From positions 2,063,570-2,127,569 of the forward strand of contig OY282565.1 of NCBI GenBank assembly GCA_958296445.1: a stretch of 64,000 nt of DNA. Direction: 5' to 3'. The stretch comes from an uncultured Dehalococcoidia bacterium. Lineage in GTDB: Bacteria; Chloroflexota; Dehalococcoidia; Lucifugimonadales; UBA3495. The position numbers and the translations under genes are program-made. Shown here in pieces: positions 8,846 through 19,698 of this stretch (its first letter is position 1; every line of letters starts with the position of its first letter). The notes below the pieces were generated by a model. The model saw only the letters and a program-made list of their open reading frames with translations. It was not told the origin of the DNA and searched no databases.

Positions 8846-9592
8846 CTAAATATCCAAGCCCAAGTTCATTGCCATGCGAATGTCTTGCATATACCCAATT
8901 TCGTCACCTAATTTTCTACGGGCAGATCCTCTAACGAAGTAAGCCTGGGCAATGTTTGGATCAATAAGTATTGCCATGTCGCAATTTACAATAGCTTGTC
9001 TCCAGTCTCCTTTTAAGGAATACGCACGTCCTCTACTCGAGTAGGCCGCCGCAAGATCTGGGTCAAGTCGAATGGCAATATCATAGTCGGCTATAGCACG
9101 GTCCTGCTCGCCTTTGCGAGAATATGCTACACCTCGATTTACATACGCAGTCGTATCTTTGGGGTTGATGCGGAGAATGGAGTCGAAACTCGAAATGGCT
9201 AGGTCATAATCGCCTTTTTCTGCATAGGATAGACCTCGCCAAAAATAGGCAGCAGTATCATCAGGTCTGAGACTGAGAACAGTGTCAAAATCTGATATAG
9301 CGTGATCGTACTGCTTTATATAGAAATAGGACATTCCTCGAAAAATGTAGGGACCGCCAAATTGAGGGTTGAGGAAAATAGCGATATCGAAATCAGCTAT
9401 AGCTCGCTCGTAATCGCCTGCAAAATGATACGAAGACCCTCTCGAAAAGTATGCTACCAAGTGATCAGGAGCCATAGAAATGACCATGTCGTAGTTGGCA
9501 ATCGCAGAGTCATAATCTCCCCTTTGATGATGTGCCAATCCTCGCCGCATACAGGCGTCTATGCCATCGAATCCCCTTATCGGCTCACGCAT
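8846..9592 (-). CDS. Tetratricopeptide (TPR) repeat protein
   Basis: 248 residues from ATG 9592, selected because AAGGAG lies 7 bases upstream. It consists almost wholly of about seven 34-residue TPR units of the type AYFWRGLSYAEKGDYDLA-ISSFD, beginning at residue ~10. There is no signal peptide or membrane segment, so it is probably a cytosolic scaffold. The gene and the 116 bp downstream are distinctly AT-rich compared with the flanking genes, and codons differ, suggesting acquisition by transfer. TPR proteins of this Sel1-free, tandem 34-mer kind mediate protein-protein contacts; no partner can be named. Confidence 0.88.
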   Translation of the reverse strand: MREPIRGFDGIDACMRRGLAHHQRGDYDSAIANYDMVISMAPDHLVAYFSRGSSYHFAGDYERAIADFDIAIFLNPQFGGPYIFRGMSYFYIKQYDHAISDFDTVLSLRPDDTAAYFWRGLSYAEKGDYDLAISSFDSILRINPKDTTAYVNRGVAYSRKGEQDRAIADYDIAIRLDPDLAAAYSSRGRAYSLKGDWRQAIVNCDMAILIDPNIAQAYFVRGSARRKLGDEIGYMQDIRMAMNLGLDI

Positions 9593-9680
9593 CGCAATTC
9601 TCCTTGAAATCACTCAGTAAGAAATCGTAGTCGTTAGCTTGGACGGCTTCTATTCGGCCAGCCGCCCAAGCCATAGTATA

Positions 9681-11123
9681 CTACACCGACGTCTGCCCCA
9701 CCACCCGCGGCGCCACCCGGCGCGACAGCCAGCGGCCGTCGCCCGAATCGCCCAGCAACTCGCCGCCGCGCACTATCACCTTGCCGCGCAGCATCGTCAT
9801 TACCGGGTAGCCGTCGCACTGGAAGCCGTCCCAGATGGAGTAGTCGGAATCGGCGTGGAGTTCGTCCACCGTTATAGTCTTTTTCAGGTTGGGGTCGAAA
9901 ATTACGATGTCGGCGTCGCTGCCTGGGGCTATGGCGCCCTTCTGCGGGTACATACCGAGGATTTTGGCGGCGTTGGTGGATGTTATAGCGGCGAACCGCT
10001 CTAGGCCGATGCGCCCGGGGGACACCAGTTTGGTGTAGGTGACCGGCATACGGGTTTCGATGCCGTTGTGACCGCCGCAAAGGGTTCGGATGGTTTCGCC
10101 GGCCAGCTTGACGTTCTTGTAGGTTGTCCACTCGTCGGTGGCGGTGGTGCAGATGGGGCCGTCCACTAGGCCCTGCTGGAGCGCGTCGCGGTCGTCGGAA
10201 AACTTGATGGCCGGGTAGGTGTGGATGGCTAGGCCGTCGGGCTTCAGGTAATCGTCGCAGGTGAACTCTAGGTAGTTGTGCAGTGCCTCGCCGTAGACCG
10301 GCAGTTGGGCGGCGCGGGCCTCGGCGATGGCCGCCACGCCCTCTTTGGCCGTGGTGTGGACGAAATAGATGCCGGTTTCGGTGCTTTGGGCCAGCCGCGT
10401 TACCTTGCGAAAAGAGATGTCCTCAGAGATGTTGTTGTGGGCCAGGTGCAGGTTGGAGCCGTGGTCGCGGCCTTCCCGCTCCAGCTTGTCTTCCATATAG
10501 GTTACGATGTCGTCCTCTTCGGCGTGAACCGCCATAATGCCGCCGTGCCGGCCCACTTCCTGGAAAATCTCCCACAGATGGCCCATAGGAACGCGGGCGT
10601 GAAAGGTGGTGAAAATCTTGAAACTGGCGACGCCCGACTGAATCGCCTCGCCGATTTCGCCCAAAGTGCTGGGCGGGATGGCGCCGGCGAGGATGTAGTG
10701 AAAGGTGTAGTCGGTGAAAGAATGGCCCCGGAAAATATCGCGCCGCGTTTCGATTTGGCCCATAATCGGGTCGGATGGCGGAACGGCGCCCGGGGTCAGG
10801 GGCAAGGCGCCCGCGAAATCCACGTAGGTGGTCACGCCCCCAAAGGCGGCGGCGCGGCTGGCCGCTTCCGGCGGCTGGGTGAAAACGCCGGTATCGCCGC
10901 CCGCCCAATAGTCCGGCACCGGAACGTTGATATGCGCGTGGGGTTCGATGCCGCCGGGCAAGACAATCATCCCGGTGGCGTCTATGATTTCTGCCGCGCC
11001 CACATCGTCCAACGCCCCGGGCGAGGCCACCGCCGCAATCCGCTCCCCCATAATCCCGACGTCCATAAGGCCCGCGCCTTCCGGCGCGACAACTGTGCCA
11101 TTGCGGATAATCGTGTCCAACAT
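9681..11123 (-). CDS. Dihydropyrimidinase/hydantoinase-family amidohydrolase
   Basis: 480 residues, ATG 11123 preceded by GGAGG. Metal-binding layout of the cyclic-amidohydrolase family is intact: GGIEPHAHINVP (HxH) near 60, GVASFKIFTTF with the Lys expected to be carbamylated near 165, MAVHAEEDD near 195, IYFVHTTAKEG near 250, and TTATDEWTT with the last metal Asp near 330. The enzyme would open the ring of hydantoins or dihydropyrimidines. Position 2 of the first motif (PHAH rather than DxHxH) fits hydantoinase-like members. It is separated from the next minus-strand gene by a perfect hairpin at 11185-11214. Confidence 0.9.
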   Translation of the reverse strand: MLDTIIRNGTVVAPEGAGLMDVGIMGERIAAVASPGALDDVGAAEIIDATGMIVLPGGIEPHAHINVPVPDYWAGGDTGVFTQPPEAASRAAAFGGVTTYVDFAGALPLTPGAVPPSDPIMGQIETRRDIFRGHSFTDYTFHYILAGAIPPSTLGEIGEAIQSGVASFKIFTTFHARVPMGHLWEIFQEVGRHGGIMAVHAEEDDIVTYMEDKLEREGRDHGSNLHLAHNNISEDISFRKVTRLAQSTETGIYFVHTTAKEGVAAIAEARAAQLPVYGEALHNYLEFTCDDYLKPDGLAIHTYPAIKFSDDRDALQQGLVDGPICTTATDEWTTYKNVKLAGETIRTLCGGHNGIETRMPVTYTKLVSPGRIGLERFAAITSTNAAKILGMYPQKGAIAPGSDADIVIFDPNLKKTITVDELHADSDYSIWDGFQCDGYPVMTMLRGKVIVRGGELLGDSGDGRWLSRRVAPRVVGQTSV

Positions 11124-11184
11124 AGCCGCCTCCGGTTCGTTTTTGATTGCCCCTTTCGGCCCTGTGCTATCCCTATAATATGGT

Positions 11185-11214
11185 TCAGGGGCGGGTTTGG
11201 AAACCCGCCCCTGA
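11185..11214 (-). terminator. Perfect 14-bp hairpin between the hydantoinase and alpha/beta hydrolase genes
   Basis: TCAGGGGCGGGTTT pairs perfectly with AAACCCGCCCCTGA across a GG centre. It lies directly after the alpha/beta hydrolase stop (11233) on the minus strand and before the hydantoinase gene. A strong U-run is lacking, so it may be an intergenic palindromic repeat that also acts as a terminator. Confidence 0.5.
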
Positions 11215-11232
11215 GCGTAGCATCCTCCGCCT

Positions 11233-11955
11233 CTAGGCCGCGGTTAGCGTTATTTCCTCGGCCAGCGTTGCCGGAATCCAGGCCGACAGCAGCGTTTCCA
11301 GCTCATCGCGGCATTCCTCCAAGCGGTGCTCCGCGCCGTCGTACAGCACCAGCTCTTTGGGTTCCTGCGCCCACTGGTATATCTGCTGGGCGCAGGAAAA
11401 GGGCAGCCGGGTGTCGGCCTTGCCGTGAACCACCAGCAGCTTGCGGGGGGCCACCTGCCCGGCCATGCCCGCCCCGTAGGTCTGGGGCGACAGCGACACC
11501 ACGCCTTTGATGTGGGGGCTGGTAGCGCCCGCCGCGATGACCACCGCGCCGCCGAAGGAATGGCCCACAACCACCACCGGCCCGTAGCCCTTTTCTTGGC
11601 AGTATTCCACCCCGGCCAGCAAGTCCAAGACGCACTCCAGCAAATCGTTGGGAAAGCGGTAATCCAGCCGCAGCGAGGTTATCCCCTGTTGCGTCAACTG
11701 CTCCGACAGCCGGGCGTAGGTTCCCGGGCCGGGGCCGCCGAAGCCGCCCCGAGCGCCGCAGACCCAGATGACGGCGCGGCCGCCGTCACCGGCCGCGCCC
11801 CCGGCGCGATGTACGATTCCGCGAAACTCGCCCCGGTTGGTGTGAAACTTTAGACCCGCGCCGGTATCGCCGTCGGGCAGGGGCGCGTCGCTCACCCGCA
11901 GCAGCTTGATGAGGTCGGCGGCGGATTCCGGTTTTTGGCCCGGAGCTGCGCTCAT
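11233..11955 (-). CDS. Alpha/beta hydrolase (dienelactone hydrolase-like)
   Basis: 240 residues from ATG 11955, chosen because AGGAG sits 5-6 bases upstream; an in-frame ATG at 11985 lacks one. The nucleophile elbow is VVGHSFGGAVVIAAG (GxSxG) near residue 115; LLVVHGKADTRLPF supplies the likely acid Asp near 175, and YDGAEHRLEECRDEL the His near 205. No signal peptide. Probably a cytosolic esterase or related hydrolase; the substrate is unknown. A long inverted repeat (11983-12044) lies just upstream. Confidence 0.82.
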   Translation of the reverse strand: MSAAPGQKPESAADLIKLLRVSDAPLPDGDTGAGLKFHTNRGEFRGIVHRAGGAAGDGGRAVIWVCGARGGFGGPGPGTYARLSEQLTQQGITSLRLDYRFPNDLLECVLDLLAGVEYCQEKGYGPVVVVGHSFGGAVVIAAGATSPHIKGVVSLSPQTYGAGMAGQVAPRKLLVVHGKADTRLPFSCAQQIYQWAQEPKELVLYDGAEHRLEECRDELETLLSAWIPATLAEEITLTAA

Positions 11956-11982
11956 TATATCTCCTGCTGAAACAGTGTTTAA

Positions 11983-12044
11983 CATAAGATTCAGCTTGCC
12001 GATAAAACCCGCGATTCAGCCTTGAAAGCCCGCTAAATCTTATG
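11983..12044 (-). repeat. Long inverted repeat upstream of alpha/beta hydrolase
   Basis: CATAAGATTCAGC at 11983-11995 pairs with GCTAAATCTTATG at 12032-12044 (13 bp, one G-U). The 36-bp centre is also partly self-complementary. It falls in the leader of the 11955 gene and after the stop of the 12922 gene, so it could be a terminator, an attenuator-like leader or a small palindromic element. Confidence 0.5.
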
Positions 12045-12082
12045 CCGAGTTATTTGCCTTTCGCAATCACTGTTTGGGCTGA

Positions 12083-12922
12083 TTAACCAAGAAAGTCGGC
12101 CAGTGCTGCGATAAAGCCGTCCGGGTTGTCCTCAAACACCATGTGGGCTGCGTTGTCCACGTGAACCAGCCTTCCGTCGGCCAGCGTTTCCACCATCCGC
12201 TCGGCGACGCCCAGGCCCAGAGTGTCGGTCTCGGAGCCGCGCACAATCAGGGTGGGGCAAGTCACCTTGCTCAGGGGCGTCCACAAGTCGGGGGGCGGGG
12301 CGCCGGTGCCGTTGCGCCGCTGCTCGCGTATCTCCGGGTCATAACGCCAGCCGAGCTTGCCGTTGGGCAGCTCCCTAGTCTGGTAGGTCAGCCTGCGGCG
12401 CATAACCGCCTCAGAGGCGAATCGGTTCTGCCCGTTCACGTGCCGGAATGCATCCTCGAAACTGTCGAACTCCTCGGGAACTTCCACCACCTCGCGGGTG
12501 ATACGGGCCGACCCTTCGGGGGCGATTTCCGGGCCGATGTCTACGATGACCAGATTGTCCAGCTTTTCGGCGTTGCGCCCGGCGAAGGCCATGCTGTTGC
12601 GCCCGCCCATCGAGTGGCCGATGAGAGTGAATTTCTCCAGCCCCAGGGCGTAGCAGAACTCCTCCAGATCTGCCACGAAAGCGTCGGTGGAGTAATCGCC
12701 GCGGGCCGCCCAGTCGGTTTCGCCGCGGCCCCGCTGGTCCAGGGCCAGCACGTGATAATCGGAGCAGAAGCGGGCCGAAACATCGTCCCACGAATGGCAG
12801 TGCCCCCGCAGCCCGTGGAGCAGCAACATCACCGGCTTCCCTACCGTCCCCCAGTCCAGGTAGTGAATGTTCATCCCGTTGACCGTAATCATCGTATCCG
12901 TGGGTTGCAGCGTGGTGGTCAT
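12083..12922 (-). CDS. Alpha/beta hydrolase (haloalkane-dehalogenase/epoxide-hydrolase-like group)
   Basis: 279 residues, ATG 12922 with GGAGG upstream inside the end of the DUF2283 gene; the start overlaps that gene's TGA as ATGA. HGLRGHCHSWDDV gives the oxyanion-hole region (about 37), LIGHSMGGRNSMAFA the GxSxG nucleophile (about 103), LIVRGSETDTL the acid Asp and VDNAAHMVFEDNP the catalytic His near the C-terminus. With a Ser nucleophile, esterase or C-C hydrolase chemistry is more likely than dehalogenation. Coupling to the DUF4258/DUF2283 pair looks accidental but is tight. Confidence 0.87.
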   Translation of the reverse strand: MTTTLQPTDTMITVNGMNIHYLDWGTVGKPVMLLLHGLRGHCHSWDDVSARFCSDYHVLALDQRGRGETDWAARGDYSTDAFVADLEEFCYALGLEKFTLIGHSMGGRNSMAFAGRNAEKLDNLVIVDIGPEIAPEGSARITREVVEVPEEFDSFEDAFRHVNGQNRFASEAVMRRRLTYQTRELPNGKLGWRYDPEIREQRRNGTGAPPPDLWTPLSKVTCPTLIVRGSETDTLGLGVAERMVETLADGRLVHVDNAAHMVFEDNPDGFIAALADFLG

Positions 12923-13200
12923 ATTGTCGCCTCCTGTGGATTTGATTGGACGCTAACGCTACTGCCGGAAACCTGCTCGGCCAAGGCCGACGCCTTGGAT
13001 TTGGTCGCCTGATGCAAAGCAACGCTCACCATGGACAAGTCGGTAAACTTGCTGGCATCCATTATCTCAAAGGCGGTGATTTGGTCGTCATAGTCGAAGT
13101 CAACTATCACCCCCGGCAGCACCTCCTGGGATTCTTTCACTTTCCTGGAGTCGAACTCGATGGTAATGATGTCCACGTCCGCGTCGTAGGCTACTCGCAT
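12919..13200 (-). CDS. DUF2283-family protein (antitoxin-like)
   Basis: 93 residues from ATG 13200 with GAGG 6 bases upstream; a TTG at 13206 is less likely. MRVAYDADVDIITIEFD, PGVIVDFDYDDQITAFEIMDAS is the DUF2283 core, followed by a short tail. It comes 19 bp after a DUF4258 gene on the same strand, reproducing the order of the pair at 5292-6081, and overlaps the next gene by 4 bp. Confidence 0.75.
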   Translation of the reverse strand: MRVAYDADVDIITIEFDSRKVKESQEVLPGVIVDFDYDDQITAFEIMDASKFTDLSMVSVALHQATKSKASALAEQVSGSSVSVQSNPQEATI

Positions 13201-13224
13201 CGTCAACCTCGTTTTTTGGATTAG

Positions 13225-13449
13225 CTAAGGTCGGAACCGTCCGTCCACAAATGCAGTGATGATAGTTTCTCCGTCAGTGTCAATTACGACTCTGACATAG
13301 TGCCGGTATTCGGCTATGTAAGCCCAATATCTGGTCCGGCCATCATTCTGCACCTGTATCCGCGCCGGATTATTTACTACCGACTCAGCTTGAGCAAGGG
13401 TAATGTCTCGCTTGGAACGTTCCCTGATGTAATGCTCGGAAAATATCAC
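13225..13449 (-). CDS. DUF4258-family protein (toxin-like)
   Basis: 74 residues from GTG 13449. The pattern SEHYIRERSKRDITLAQAES-(x)n-RTRYWAYIAEYRHYVRVVID-(x)n-IITAFVDGRF matches DUF4258: conserved His and Arg near the start, a basic mid-strand, and an aromatic-rich C-terminus. No strong Shine-Dalgarno. Local GC is lower than in the neighbouring cobI and hydrolase genes. Its partner is the DUF2283 gene immediately downstream. Confidence 0.75.
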   Translation of the reverse strand: MIFSEHYIRERSKRDITLAQAESVVNNPARIQVQNDGRTRYWAYIAEYRHYVRVVIDTDGETIITAFVDGRFRP

Positions 13450-13472
13450 GCTTCTCTCTGCGCTTCAGTGTT

Positions 13473-14179
13473 CTACCGCTTGATTATCAGCAACGAAAAG
13501 TAGTCCAAATCCTCGGCGGTGAGCTTGCTTATGTCGTGGATTACCCTCTCGCTGGCCGTGCTGGCCTGGCGGACGTAGATGGCATGGCCGGCCAGTCCCA
13601 GACTTTCCAGATTGGCTAGGGCCCGCATCAGGTTGTGGTCAATCTCCATCAGCACGATGGTATCGTAGTTGGTGATGGCTTCGCGCAGGTCGTCTATGCC
13701 GTAGACCGCCGGCAGGATGGCGAGGCGCTGCCCCTGGCTTACCAGCGGCACGCCGGAACTGGCCGCCGCCGCCATAACCGACGGAACCCCCGGCACCACC
13801 TCGACGGTCAGGCCGTCTATCGCCTCGGCCCCTATATGCTCAATCAAGTGGGGAAACTCGCTGTACAGCATCGGATCGCCCTCGGTGATAAAGGCCACAT
13901 CGTGCCCCTCGCGCAACAGGGCGCCGATGCGGGCGGCCGCTTCCCGCCAAGTGGCCGGGTCTACCGGCGAATCGTCGGCGGGAATGGAAACCGGCAGGGT
14001 TGTTACCCCGCCCGACAGCAGTTCCCGCACTACGCCCAAGGCATAGCTGGGAGCGCCGTTGTCCAACTGCGTGTAGCAGACAACGCCCACCTTTTCCAGC
14101 AGCCGCATTGCCCGGATGGTGAGCAGCTCCGGGTCGCCGGGGCCTACGCCCACGCCGTAAAACCGGCCGGGGGCGGGCA

Positions 14180-14180
<1 letters not shown>
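13473..14180 (-). CDS. cobI: Precorrin-2 C20-methyltransferase (CobI/CbiL)
   Basis: 235 residues. Shows the tetrapyrrole methylase fold: FYGVGVGPGDPELLTIRAMRL at the N-terminus (SAM-binding P-loop), AFITEGDPMLYSEFPHL, and VVPGVPSVMAAAASSGVPLV. This combination is typical of CobI/CbiL, which methylates C20 of (cobalt-)precorrin-2 in cobalamin synthesis using S-adenosylmethionine. Start ATG 14180 overlaps the leuS stop as TAATG, so the two are translationally coupled. No other cobalamin gene is in the window. A different member of the same family (e.g. CobM) is less likely given length and N-terminus. Confidence 0.85.
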
Positions 14181-16675
<2,495 letters not shown>

Positions 16676-16710
16676 CGAACTGTCACCTCAAATCGGCTGC
16701 GCGCCCCCAG

Positions 16711-16719
16711 ATTATACCA
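16711..16719 (-). promoter_or_regulatory. Extended -10 promoter of leuS
   Basis: On the minus strand the sequence reads TGG-TATAAT, a perfect -10 with the extended TG motif, 36 bp before the leuS ATG. No convincing -35. Confidence 0.55.
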
Positions 16720-16799
16720 GCATAACCCCCTTTCCTGCCCGCCATATCCCCTTATACCCCGGCGGCCCGATTGACAGGGCCGGGAGGCGATTCTAAAAT

Positions 16800-16860
16800 T
16801 CCGCTCAATCCCGCTGGCCGGGGAACAACCCCAACCCTCTCCCGGAGGGAAAGGGAATTA
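16800..16860. repeat. Interspersed CCCTCTCCCGGAGGGA palindrome between divergent leuS and trkH
   Basis: Contains CAACCCTCTCCCGGAGGGAAAGGG. Related G/C-rich units occur at 21697-21875, 35858-35895, within 49605-49665 and within 52030-52075, so this is one member of a dispersed family. Confidence 0.5.
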
Positions 16861-16879
16861 CGCGCCGGAGCCTTTCAGT

Positions 16880-18337
16880 TTGGCCGCTAACCGGGGACGC
16901 CGGCCCATAGACGCCATCATCCGGCTGCCCCGGCGCCGCGAGGTCTCCCAGACCATCCGGCGGGATGAATCGCCGCGCCGCCCCCGGCGGCTCTTGGGCG
17001 TCTCCGGCCTGCTCATCGGCGGTTTTACGCTGCTGATAAGCGTTGGCGCAATCCTGCTGTCCCTACCCATCGCCGCCAACTCCGGCCAGTTCACCCCGCT
17101 GGAAACCGCCTACTTCACCGCCATATCCGCCGTGACCGTAACCGGGCATACGGTAGTAAGCACCCCCGACTTCTGGGCCCCCTTCGGCCAGGCCGTCATT
17201 TTCGCCCTTATGACCATCGGCGGGCTGGGCTTTATGGTTATCAGCACCTTTCTGCTGCTGGCCCTCGGCGACCGCACCACCATACAGCAACGGGCGATAA
17301 CCCGCGGGATGATGAGCGATACCGCAGGCGTCAATCAGATGCGGGTCATCCGCTCCTTCGGGCGCAACGTCATTGTCATCGTGCTGTTGATCTACTTGGG
17401 CGGGTCGCTGATTTTTTTCACCCAGATCAACGGGCTGGACGGAATTGGGCAGGGGCGTTCCTACTGGTATTCCGTATTCCTTTCGGTGTCATCTTTCAAC
17501 AACGCCGGATTCAACATCATACCCGAAGCGGCCTCGGGCAACGCGGCCCGGTTCGCCTCCAACCCCATCGTGCTGGCGACGATGACCGCTATGATGGCCT
17601 TGGGTGGCCTAGGCTGGGTGATGATGGTGGACGTTTGGCGGCGGCGGCGGTTCGCCCGCTTTTCCCTAGACACCAAGCTGGTGGTGGTCAGCAGCCTAGG
17701 ACTGTGGCTGCTGGGCGCGGCGATTCTGGGGCTGTCCGAGTTCACCAACGACGACACTATGGGGCCGATGGGATGGGCGGATCGCATCGTCAACACAGCC
17801 TTTCTGACCGTAAGCGGGCGCACCGCCGGTTTCAGCACCATAGACTTCGGGCAAGTAGCGGACGCCACGGGAATGACCTTTACCGCGCTAATGTACATTG
17901 GCGGCGCCCCCGGTTCGGTGGCCGGGGGCATCAAGGTAGTGACCTTCGCCGTCATCATCGCCGCCGTGGTATCGTCGCTGCGCAGCCGCTCTCACACCGA
18001 GGCTTTCGGGCGGGAGATTCCCCAGCCCCAAGTACACCGGGCGCTGTCCGTCGCCGTTCTGGGAGTGGTCATTGTCTTTGTCGCCGCGATGGCGCTCATA
18101 TCGCTGGAGCCGGAAACGCGCTTTCTTTCCCTGCTTTTCGACATAGTTTCGGCGTTAGGCACCGTCGGGGCCACCACCGGAATCGTGCCGGAGCTGGGCT
18201 TGCCCGCCCAGACGGTATTTATGGCCGCAATGTTCGTCGGCCGGATGGGGCCGCTGGTTCTGGCCCTGGCTTTAGCCCCCAAAGAGGATGAAGTCGTTTT
18301 ATACCGTTTCGCCCAAGAAAAGGTTAGAATAGGCTAA
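16880..18337 (+). CDS. trkH: TrkH/KtrB-type potassium uptake channel subunit
   Basis: 485 residues from TTG 16880, with GGAG 9 bases upstream. After a basic cytosolic N-terminus of about 35 residues there are about ten hydrophobic segments in four pore repeats. Filter-like glycines are visible: AVTVTGHTVVSTPDF, VSSFNNAGFNI, SGRTAGFSTIDFG and ALGTVGATTG. The K+ selectivity loops are near residues 87, 205, 320 and 430. It forms the membrane pore of a Trk/Ktr system gated by cytosolic TrkA/KtrA rings; the downstream genes supply such subunits. Confidence 0.93.
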   Translation: MAANRGRRPIDAIIRLPRRREVSQTIRRDESPRRPRRLLGVSGLLIGGFTLLISVGAILLSLPIAANSGQFTPLETAYFTAISAVTVTGHTVVSTPDFWAPFGQAVIFALMTIGGLGFMVISTFLLLALGDRTTIQQRAITRGMMSDTAGVNQMRVIRSFGRNVIVIVLLIYLGGSLIFFTQINGLDGIGQGRSYWYSVFLSVSSFNNAGFNIIPEAASGNAARFASNPIVLATMTAMMALGGLGWVMMVDVWRRRRFARFSLDTKLVVVSSLGLWLLGAAILGLSEFTNDDTMGPMGWADRIVNTAFLTVSGRTAGFSTIDFGQVADATGMTFTALMYIGGAPGSVAGGIKVVTFAVIIAAVVSSLRSRSHTEAFGREIPQPQVHRALSVAVLGVVIVFVAAMALISLEPETRFLSLLFDIVSALGTVGATTGIVPELGLPAQTVFMAAMFVGRMGPLVLALALAPKEDEVVLYRFAQEKVRIG

Positions 18338-18357
18338 GACTTGTACGGAGGCGCAGG

Positions 18358-19071
18358 GTGAACAAGCAGGTTTGCGTCATCGGGCTGGGGCGTTTCGGCT
18401 CCACTATGGCGCGTGAGATTTACCAGAGCGGCCACGACGTGCTGGCGATAGACGCCGACGAGGCCCGGATTCAAGAGCAGTTGGGCTATGTCACCTACGC
18501 GGTGCGGGCCGACGCCACCAACGAATCGGTGCTGCGGGAGCTGGACATTCCCGACTATGACGTGGCCGTAGTGGCCCTAGGCGGCGACCACGTGCAGGCC
18601 AGCGTCGGCGTGACCGTGCTGCTAAAAAGCCTAGGCGTTCCAATGATTATCGCCCGCGCCGCCGATGACCTGCACGGCGAAACCCTAGGGCGCATCGGCG
18701 CCGACCGGGTGATTTTCCCCGAAGCCGAAAACGCCCGCCGCGTCGCCCGGCTGGAATTTACCCCCGGACTGATGGACTATATGCCCATCCTGACCGACTA
18801 CGGCATAAGCAAAATCCGCCCCCCGGAAGGGCTGCTCCACAAAACGCTGGAAGCCGCCGGGCTGTCCGGCGCCGGCGACCGGCACGGCATATCGGTGCTG
18901 GCTATCCGGCGGGGGCGGACGTCTTTCCTCCACCCGTCCAAAGACGAGGTGCTGCAACCCGGCGACGTGCTTATTCTGGCCGCCACCAACGAGCAGTTAA
19001 GCAAGCTGCCCGAAATCGCCAAGCGTCTGGCCGCCGCCGCCGACCCCCAGCCCGCCCGCAGAAGGGCCTAG
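18358..19071 (+). CDS. trkA: TrkA/KtrA-type potassium channel regulatory subunit
   Basis: 237 residues from GTG 18358, with GGAGG about 10 bases upstream. An RCK N-domain with the Rossmann motif VIGLGRFGSTMAREIYQSGHDVLAIDAD, DATNESVLREL and VVALGGDHVQAS is followed by a TrkA-C domain (about 140-220). It binds NAD(H)/ATP and gates TrkH. The gene starts 20 bp after trkH, so the pair is co-expressed. Confidence 0.92.
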   Translation: MNKQVCVIGLGRFGSTMAREIYQSGHDVLAIDADEARIQEQLGYVTYAVRADATNESVLRELDIPDYDVAVVALGGDHVQASVGVTVLLKSLGVPMIIARAADDLHGETLGRIGADRVIFPEAENARRVARLEFTPGLMDYMPILTDYGISKIRPPEGLLHKTLEAAGLSGAGDRHGISVLAIRRGRTSFLHPSKDEVLQPGDVLILAATNEQLSKLPEIAKRLAAAADPQPARRRA

Positions 19072-19109
19072 CCTGCTCAAAAATCCCCGGTTGTCCGGCG
19101 CAATTAGGC

Positions 19110-19138
19110 TAGTCACAACATTGCGGCGCCCCTATAAT
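19110..19138 (+). promoter_or_regulatory. Predicted sigma-70 promoter for the usp gene
   Basis: TAGTCA at 19110-19115 and TATAAT at 19133-19138 are separated by 17 bp, about 90 bp before the usp start. Confidence 0.5.
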
Positions 19139-19230
19139 CCCTCGCAGATTTGGGGCGCCCTCCTTAAATTACCGGCGTCCCGCCCCGCAATCTCAATCTT
19201 GCCGGCGCAGTGGTGCCGGTACAGTGGTGG

Positions 19231-19692
19231 ATGATGAGCCAGCGGGTCAATAACATCCTCGTTCCGGTAAATGACTCGCCCCACAGCGAGCGTGCCTTTC
19301 GATGGGCCTGCCACGTGGCCCGGAAAAACAAAGCCCAGCTCCACGTCATCCACGTGATTGAAGTGCCGCTGTCCCTGTCCCTAGAAGCGGAAATCACCGA
19401 GGACGTAGACCGGGCCGAAGAACTGCTCTCCCGTTACGAGCGCATCGCCCACGAGGAAAAGTACCGCGGGCTGGCAGCCGGGTGCCTGCGGGCCCGCCAG
19501 GCCGGGTCCGCCATCGTCCGGGAAGCGGAATTCAAAAAAGCGGAAATGGTGGTCGTCGGCATTCCCTACCACCACAGCCTAGGGCAGTGCAGTATGGGCG
19601 CCGCCGCGTCCTACATCTTTCAGTACGCTTCCTGCCAAGTGCTGCTGTGGCGCGACACCGCCCCCGCAATGGCGGCGGCGCCGGGAGCGTGA
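19231..19692 (+). CDS. Universal stress protein (UspA family)
   Basis: 153 residues from ATG 19231; a GTG at 19210 would add seven unlikely residues. Begins with NNILVPVNDSPHSERAFRWA, the beta1-alpha1 of the Usp fold, and contains EMVVVGIPYHHSLGQCSMGAAASYIFQYASCQVLL at the C-terminus, corresponding to the GxxG-9x-G(S/T) nucleotide loop but with changes (GIPYHHSLGQCSMG), so ATP binding may be altered. Located between the two groups of TrkA-type genes, it may sense nucleotides for the potassium system. Confidence 0.85.
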   Translation: MMSQRVNNILVPVNDSPHSERAFRWACHVARKNKAQLHVIHVIEVPLSLSLEAEITEDVDRAEELLSRYERIAHEEKYRGLAAGCLRARQAGSAIVREAEFKKAEMVVVGIPYHHSLGQCSMGAAASYIFQYASCQVLLWRDTAPAMAAAPGA

Positions 19693-19698
19693 GCGCCA

